Shown here one piece after another: positions 4,845-6,655 of a stretch of DNA of 6,655 bases. The stretch spans positions 1-6,655 of the forward strand of contig JAPPIY010000309.1 in assembly GCA_026914095.1 (NCBI GenBank). Reading direction: 5' to 3'. The notes under the pieces are model-generated. The model was not told the DNA's origin, did no database searches, and was given only the letters and a program-made list of their open reading frames with translations. The translations under genes and the position numbers were made by a program. Each line of letters begins with the position of its first letter. Positions within the stretch are counted from its first letter, which is position 1. This DNA comes from Oligoflexia bacterium. GTDB taxonomy: Bacteria; Bdellovibrionota; Bdellovibrionia; Bdellovibrionales; UBA1609.

Positions 4845-5678
4845 TTGGATACTTTTAATTCTTTAAACAAAAAAAATAAAGCCCGCTTGGGGCGAGGCTT
4901 GGATTTTTTACTAGGGCCGGTGGATTCTAAAAACCAAATTCTTTTGTTAGATATTGAAAAAGTCCAGCCGAATAGGGAACAGCCCAGAAAGGATTTTGAT
5001 AAAGAATCTTTACAGGAGCTGACTCAGTCCATTAAGAAAAATGGAGTTCTGCAAGCTATTCTTGTAGAAAAAAAAGGAGAAAACTATCAAATTATTGCTG
5101 GAGAAAGGCGCTGGAGAGCCTGTTGCTTAGCTGGTTTAAAAAAAATCCCCGCTCTCTTAAAAGTCAATGTAGTCAAGCGGGATTCGGCTCTTTGGGCCTT
5201 GATTGAGAATTTGCAACGAGAAGATTTAAACCCCATAGAGCAGGCCCAAGCTTTTAAGAAAGTCATGGCGGAAACCGGCTTGAGCCAAGAGGCTTTAGCT
5301 GAGAATTTAGCCTTGTCCCGCTCCTCCTTGGCAAACAGTTTGAGGCTTTTAAATTTAGATCCCTTCGTTCAAAACCTTGTCAGAGAAAAAAAACTCTCTT
5401 TTTCTCAAGCCCGTGAGCTTTTAAGCTTTAAAGATTCTAAGAAACAAAGAGAAATGGCCCAGCTTTGTCTGAAAAAATCTCTCACAGTTCAAAAGTTAAG
5501 TAAAACTCAAAAAAAATCAGAGCCTCCTTTTTGGCTTAAAAAGGCTTTGTCTCAATTGGAGCGAAAATTTTCCAAGAGGATCCCATTAAGTTATTTTAAA
5601 GGAAAAGGCTCTATTCGTTTTTCTTTTAAAGATGAGGCTGAGCTTAAAACAATTCTCAGCCAGCTTTTAGAGAGCTGA
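4845..5678 (+). CDS. parB: ParB/Spo0J chromosome-partitioning protein, CTPase clamp
   Basis: The 277-aa protein shows the complete ParB plan. An N-terminal ParA-contact peptide carries RLGRGLDFLLG (residues 14-24). The ParB/Srx-like CTPase domain (about 33-135) has GERRWRA at 86-92 and ENLQREDLNPIEQA at 121-134, the residues known to bind CTP. The helix-turn-helix is at about 145-171 (GLSQEALAENLALSRSSLANSLRLLNL), followed by KLSFSQARELL, where the usual His of the G-H-A-R motif is replaced (S-Q-A-R). A Lys-rich linker (about 210-228) leads to a C-terminal dimerisation domain (about 230-277). ParB binds parS, loads as a CTP-dependent sliding clamp and stimulates ParA. Its targets should be the three sites at 929, 1882 and 2738. 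It is translated from TTG 26 nt after parA. I see no clear terminator directly after it. Confidence 0.96.
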   Translation: MDTFNSLNKKNKARLGRGLDFLLGPVDSKNQILLLDIEKVQPNREQPRKDFDKESLQELTQSIKKNGVLQAILVEKKGENYQIIAGERRWRACCLAGLKKIPALLKVNVVKRDSALWALIENLQREDLNPIEQAQAFKKVMAETGLSQEALAENLALSRSSLANSLRLLNLDPFVQNLVREKKLSFSQARELLSFKDSKKQREMAQLCLKKSLTVQKLSKTQKKSEPPFWLKKALSQLERKFSKRIPLSYFKGKGSIRFSFKDEAELKTILSQLLES

Positions 5679-5782
5679 ATCTTTGGGAATTATAGACTGT
5701 CGGCGCTGAAGAAGTCCTAATCTATTGAAATTATTTGTGATTTTAAGGGGATAATATTTGAAAGAAAGCAACTTAAAAAGCG

Positions 5783-5921
5783 CAAAAGCTTGCAAATAAA
5801 CTTTCAAAATTCAGTCCTACATTTTGCCGAAAAGCGCCCTCTGGTCGCATTGTGGTCAAAGCCTGCCCTCGCGCAAAGGAGGGCCGAACTCGTTTTGCAA
5901 GTTTATTTGTGCAAGCTTTTG
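5783..5921. mobile_element. GC-rich island flanked by long inverted repeats (MITE-like element or structured RNA)
   Basis: A 21-nt left arm (5783-5803, beginning CAAAAGCTTGCA) is the complement of a 23-nt right arm (5899-5921) apart from a 2-nt bulge. Between them lies a stretch at about 60% GC (roughly 5824-5892), against an AT-rich surrounding. The core has its own 6-bp stem, GCCCTC (5865-5870) with GAGGGC (5879-5884); a second GCCCTC at 5836-5841 could compete for the same partner. No target duplication is evident and neither strand has a convincing ORF; a short + strand frame runs through the core but lacks any start context. A non-autonomous palindromic repeat acquired from elsewhere, or a folded RNA, would both fit. 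It occupies most of the 369-base gap between parB and the bactofilin. Confidence 0.5.
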
Positions 5922-5956
5922 ATAAAAATCACAGTTTAAACAGTAAAATAAACTTT

Positions 5957-5976
5957 TTCAGCGCGACTAGGCTGAA
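5957..5976 (+). other. Stem-loop downstream of the inverted-repeat island
   Basis: TTCAGC (5957-5962) pairs perfectly with GCTGAA (5971-5976) around an 8-nt loop and is followed by only three Ts. It might weakly terminate parAB transcription before the bactofilin gene. A second minor dyad, AGAGA/TCTCT, lies at 5987-6001. Confidence 0.25.
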
Positions 5977-6009
5977 TTTGATAATGAGAGACAATATCTC
6001 TTAAAAAAC

Positions 6010-6039
6010 TTGCAATTTTTGTTAAAACCGGCCTATTGT
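6010..6039 (+). promoter_or_regulatory. Weak candidate promoter for the bactofilin gene
   Basis: TTGCAA (6010-6015) and TATTGT (6034-6039) are each 4 of 6 to consensus, with an 18-nt spacer. The -10 ends 8 nt before the ATG, so transcription would start almost at the initiation codon, in line with the missing Shine-Dalgarno. The match is modest. Confidence 0.25.
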
Positions 6040-6047
6040 AAAGCCTT

Positions 6048-6377
6048 ATGGAAAAAGAATCTTTACAAGTGATCCTCAGTGAAGGGGCTTTTTTTGAGGG
6101 GGAACTGCGCTTTGAAGGCTTGGCGAGGATTGCCGGGCAAATCAAAGGCGAGATCAAAGGGGCAGGCCGTCTTATCATTGAATCGACCGCTCAGGTTTCA
6201 GCGGATATTACAACCGATCATTTGATTTTGCTGGGGAGTTTAAAGGGAAAGGTGGAAGCCAGAAAGACTGTTCTTATGGAGCCGCCGGCCAAATTTTCAG
6301 GAGAAGTTTCCAGCCCTTCTCTCATAATAAAAGAAGGAGTCTTTTTTGAAGGCTCTTCTAAAAAACTTTTTTCTTAA
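6048..6377 (+). CDS. Bactofilin (polymer-forming cytoskeletal protein)
   Basis: The 109-aa product is a single bactofilin (DUF583) domain with short tails. The right-handed beta-helix repeat is clear: LSEGAFFEGELRFEG (about 10-24), RIAGQIKGEIKG (27-38), LIIESTAQVSADI (42-54), LILLGSLKGKVEA (59-71), VLMEPPAKFSGEV (75-87) and LIIKEGVFFEG (92-102), with Gly at the turns. Bactofilins polymerise without nucleotide and scaffold cell-shape or polar complexes; in Myxococcus, bactofilins position ParABC. The placement right after parAB supports a link to segregation or polarity here. Length is at the short end for the family. An in-frame stop three codons upstream fixes ATG 6048 as the first ATG; no Shine-Dalgarno is visible. 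The N-terminus carries only a few residues before the first strand and no membrane-targeting helix. Confidence 0.9.
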   Translation: MEKESLQVILSEGAFFEGELRFEGLARIAGQIKGEIKGAGRLIIESTAQVSADITTDHLILLGSLKGKVEARKTVLMEPPAKFSGEVSSPSLIIKEGVFFEGSSKKLFS

Positions 6378-6409
6378 AATAGGATCCAAAAATAAACTTA
6401 TAAAAATAG

Positions 6410-6603
6410 ATGGCGCAAAAAGACCGAAAACCAGTTCGTTCTAGCAAAAAAATCTAAACTGGGATTTTATGTAAAACTGTTTTTTCTTATTGAAACTTTT
6501 TTTATTCAGTTTTTTGAATCAGTCTCAAATTGCTAAACAACGAAAAGGTTTAATTTTTGGAAAATTAATCACCATTTTTTTAAATTTTGCATTTGGCATA
6601 TAA
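6410..6603 (+). pseudogene. Possible shredded small membrane-protein gene
   Basis: ATG 6410 opens MAQKDRKPVRSSKKI and stops at 6455, just after an A7 run (6446-6452). With one A fewer the frame would continue as KSKLGFYVKLFFLIETFFIQFF, a hydrophobic stretch, to a stop at 6534. A third frame then reads NQSQIAKQRKGLIFGKLITIF and ends at 6601. The combined shape (basic N-terminus, two hydrophobic segments joined by a basic loop) resembles a small membrane protein. The region is extremely AT-rich, so random Phe/Leu-rich frames are expected. No ribosome site is visible and I recognise no family. Confidence 0.2.
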
Positions 6604-6618
6604 AAAAATAGGTTCATG

Positions 6619-6653
6619 ACAACTTAAGTTCTATTTGATAAGAGTTAAGTTGT
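6619..6653. repeat. Inverted repeat at the window edge
   Basis: ACAACTTAA (6619-6627) and TTAAGTTGT (6645-6653) are perfect 9-bp complements with a 17-nt loop. The window ends two bases later, so whether a T-run follows (terminator) cannot be seen. Confidence 0.4.
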
Positions 6654-6655
6654 TG

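Noticed and set aside
5783..5921. Integron attC site, 6S RNA or SRP RNA
   Set aside because: The arms lack the attC core ends, and none of the conserved 6S or SRP sequence blocks that I know are present. I keep only the general element call.
5936..6178. - strand 80-codon frame
   Set aside because: It overlaps the bactofilin start antisense; the Pro/Ser/Lys-rich product is typical of a mirror frame.
1..6655. CRISPR array, tRNA or rRNA genes, transposase
   Set aside because: No regularly spaced repeats, no cloverleaf-like segments with a TTCRA arm, and no transposase motif were seen on either strand.

Overview
The window is an AT-rich bacterial chromosome segment built around a ParABS segregation locus. 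A ParA ATPase gene (4057-4818) and a ParB gene (4845-5678) lie in tandem on the + strand. Three parS-like palindromes lie upstream (929-944, 1882-1897, 2738-2753), and a bactofilin gene (6048-6377) lies downstream. A chromosomal parAB pair with nearby parS sites usually marks the origin-proximal region. The parA-parB-bactofilin order recalls Bdellovibrionota and Myxococcota. Low GC, an ankyrin-repeat protein and several broken genes suggest a host-associated or reduced-genome member. The taxon is an inference and I hold it loosely.

Layout. Positions 81-2640 are all on the - strand. They hold a phospholipid-scramblase/LURP-one-like protein (81-719), an unrecognised secreted protein of 264 aa (1020-1814), and a lipoprotein (2257-2640) whose reading frame breaks at an A9 run. 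The piece just beyond that break (1998-2210) is a second copy of the same Cys-containing repeat. The divergent intergenic region 2641-2969 carries the lipoprotein's SD, a promoter whose -35 and -10 are separated by a G9/C9 tract, a perfect 11-bp inverted repeat and a parS site. From 2970 everything is on the + strand: a membrane-anchored ankyrin-repeat protein broken by two one-base frameshifts (2970-3750), then parA, parB and the bactofilin. Between parB and the bactofilin lies a GC-rich island of about 140 bp bounded by 21-23-bp inverted repeats (5783-5921), a MITE-like element or structured RNA. The last 280 bases are very AT-rich, with only shreds of a possible frameshifted small gene.

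How the parts relate. ParB should load on the three parS sites and be moved by ParA. Bactofilins are cytoskeletal polymers that can anchor ParABS components in some bacteria. The most unusual part is the 1998-2760 block: a lipoprotein with mononucleotide tracts both in its promoter spacer (C9) and at the junction between its two repeats (A9), the layout expected of a slippage-controlled surface protein. At least three reading-frame breaks in the window sit at or next to A-rich stretches, so raw-read indel error must be excluded before any of these breaks is interpreted biologically.
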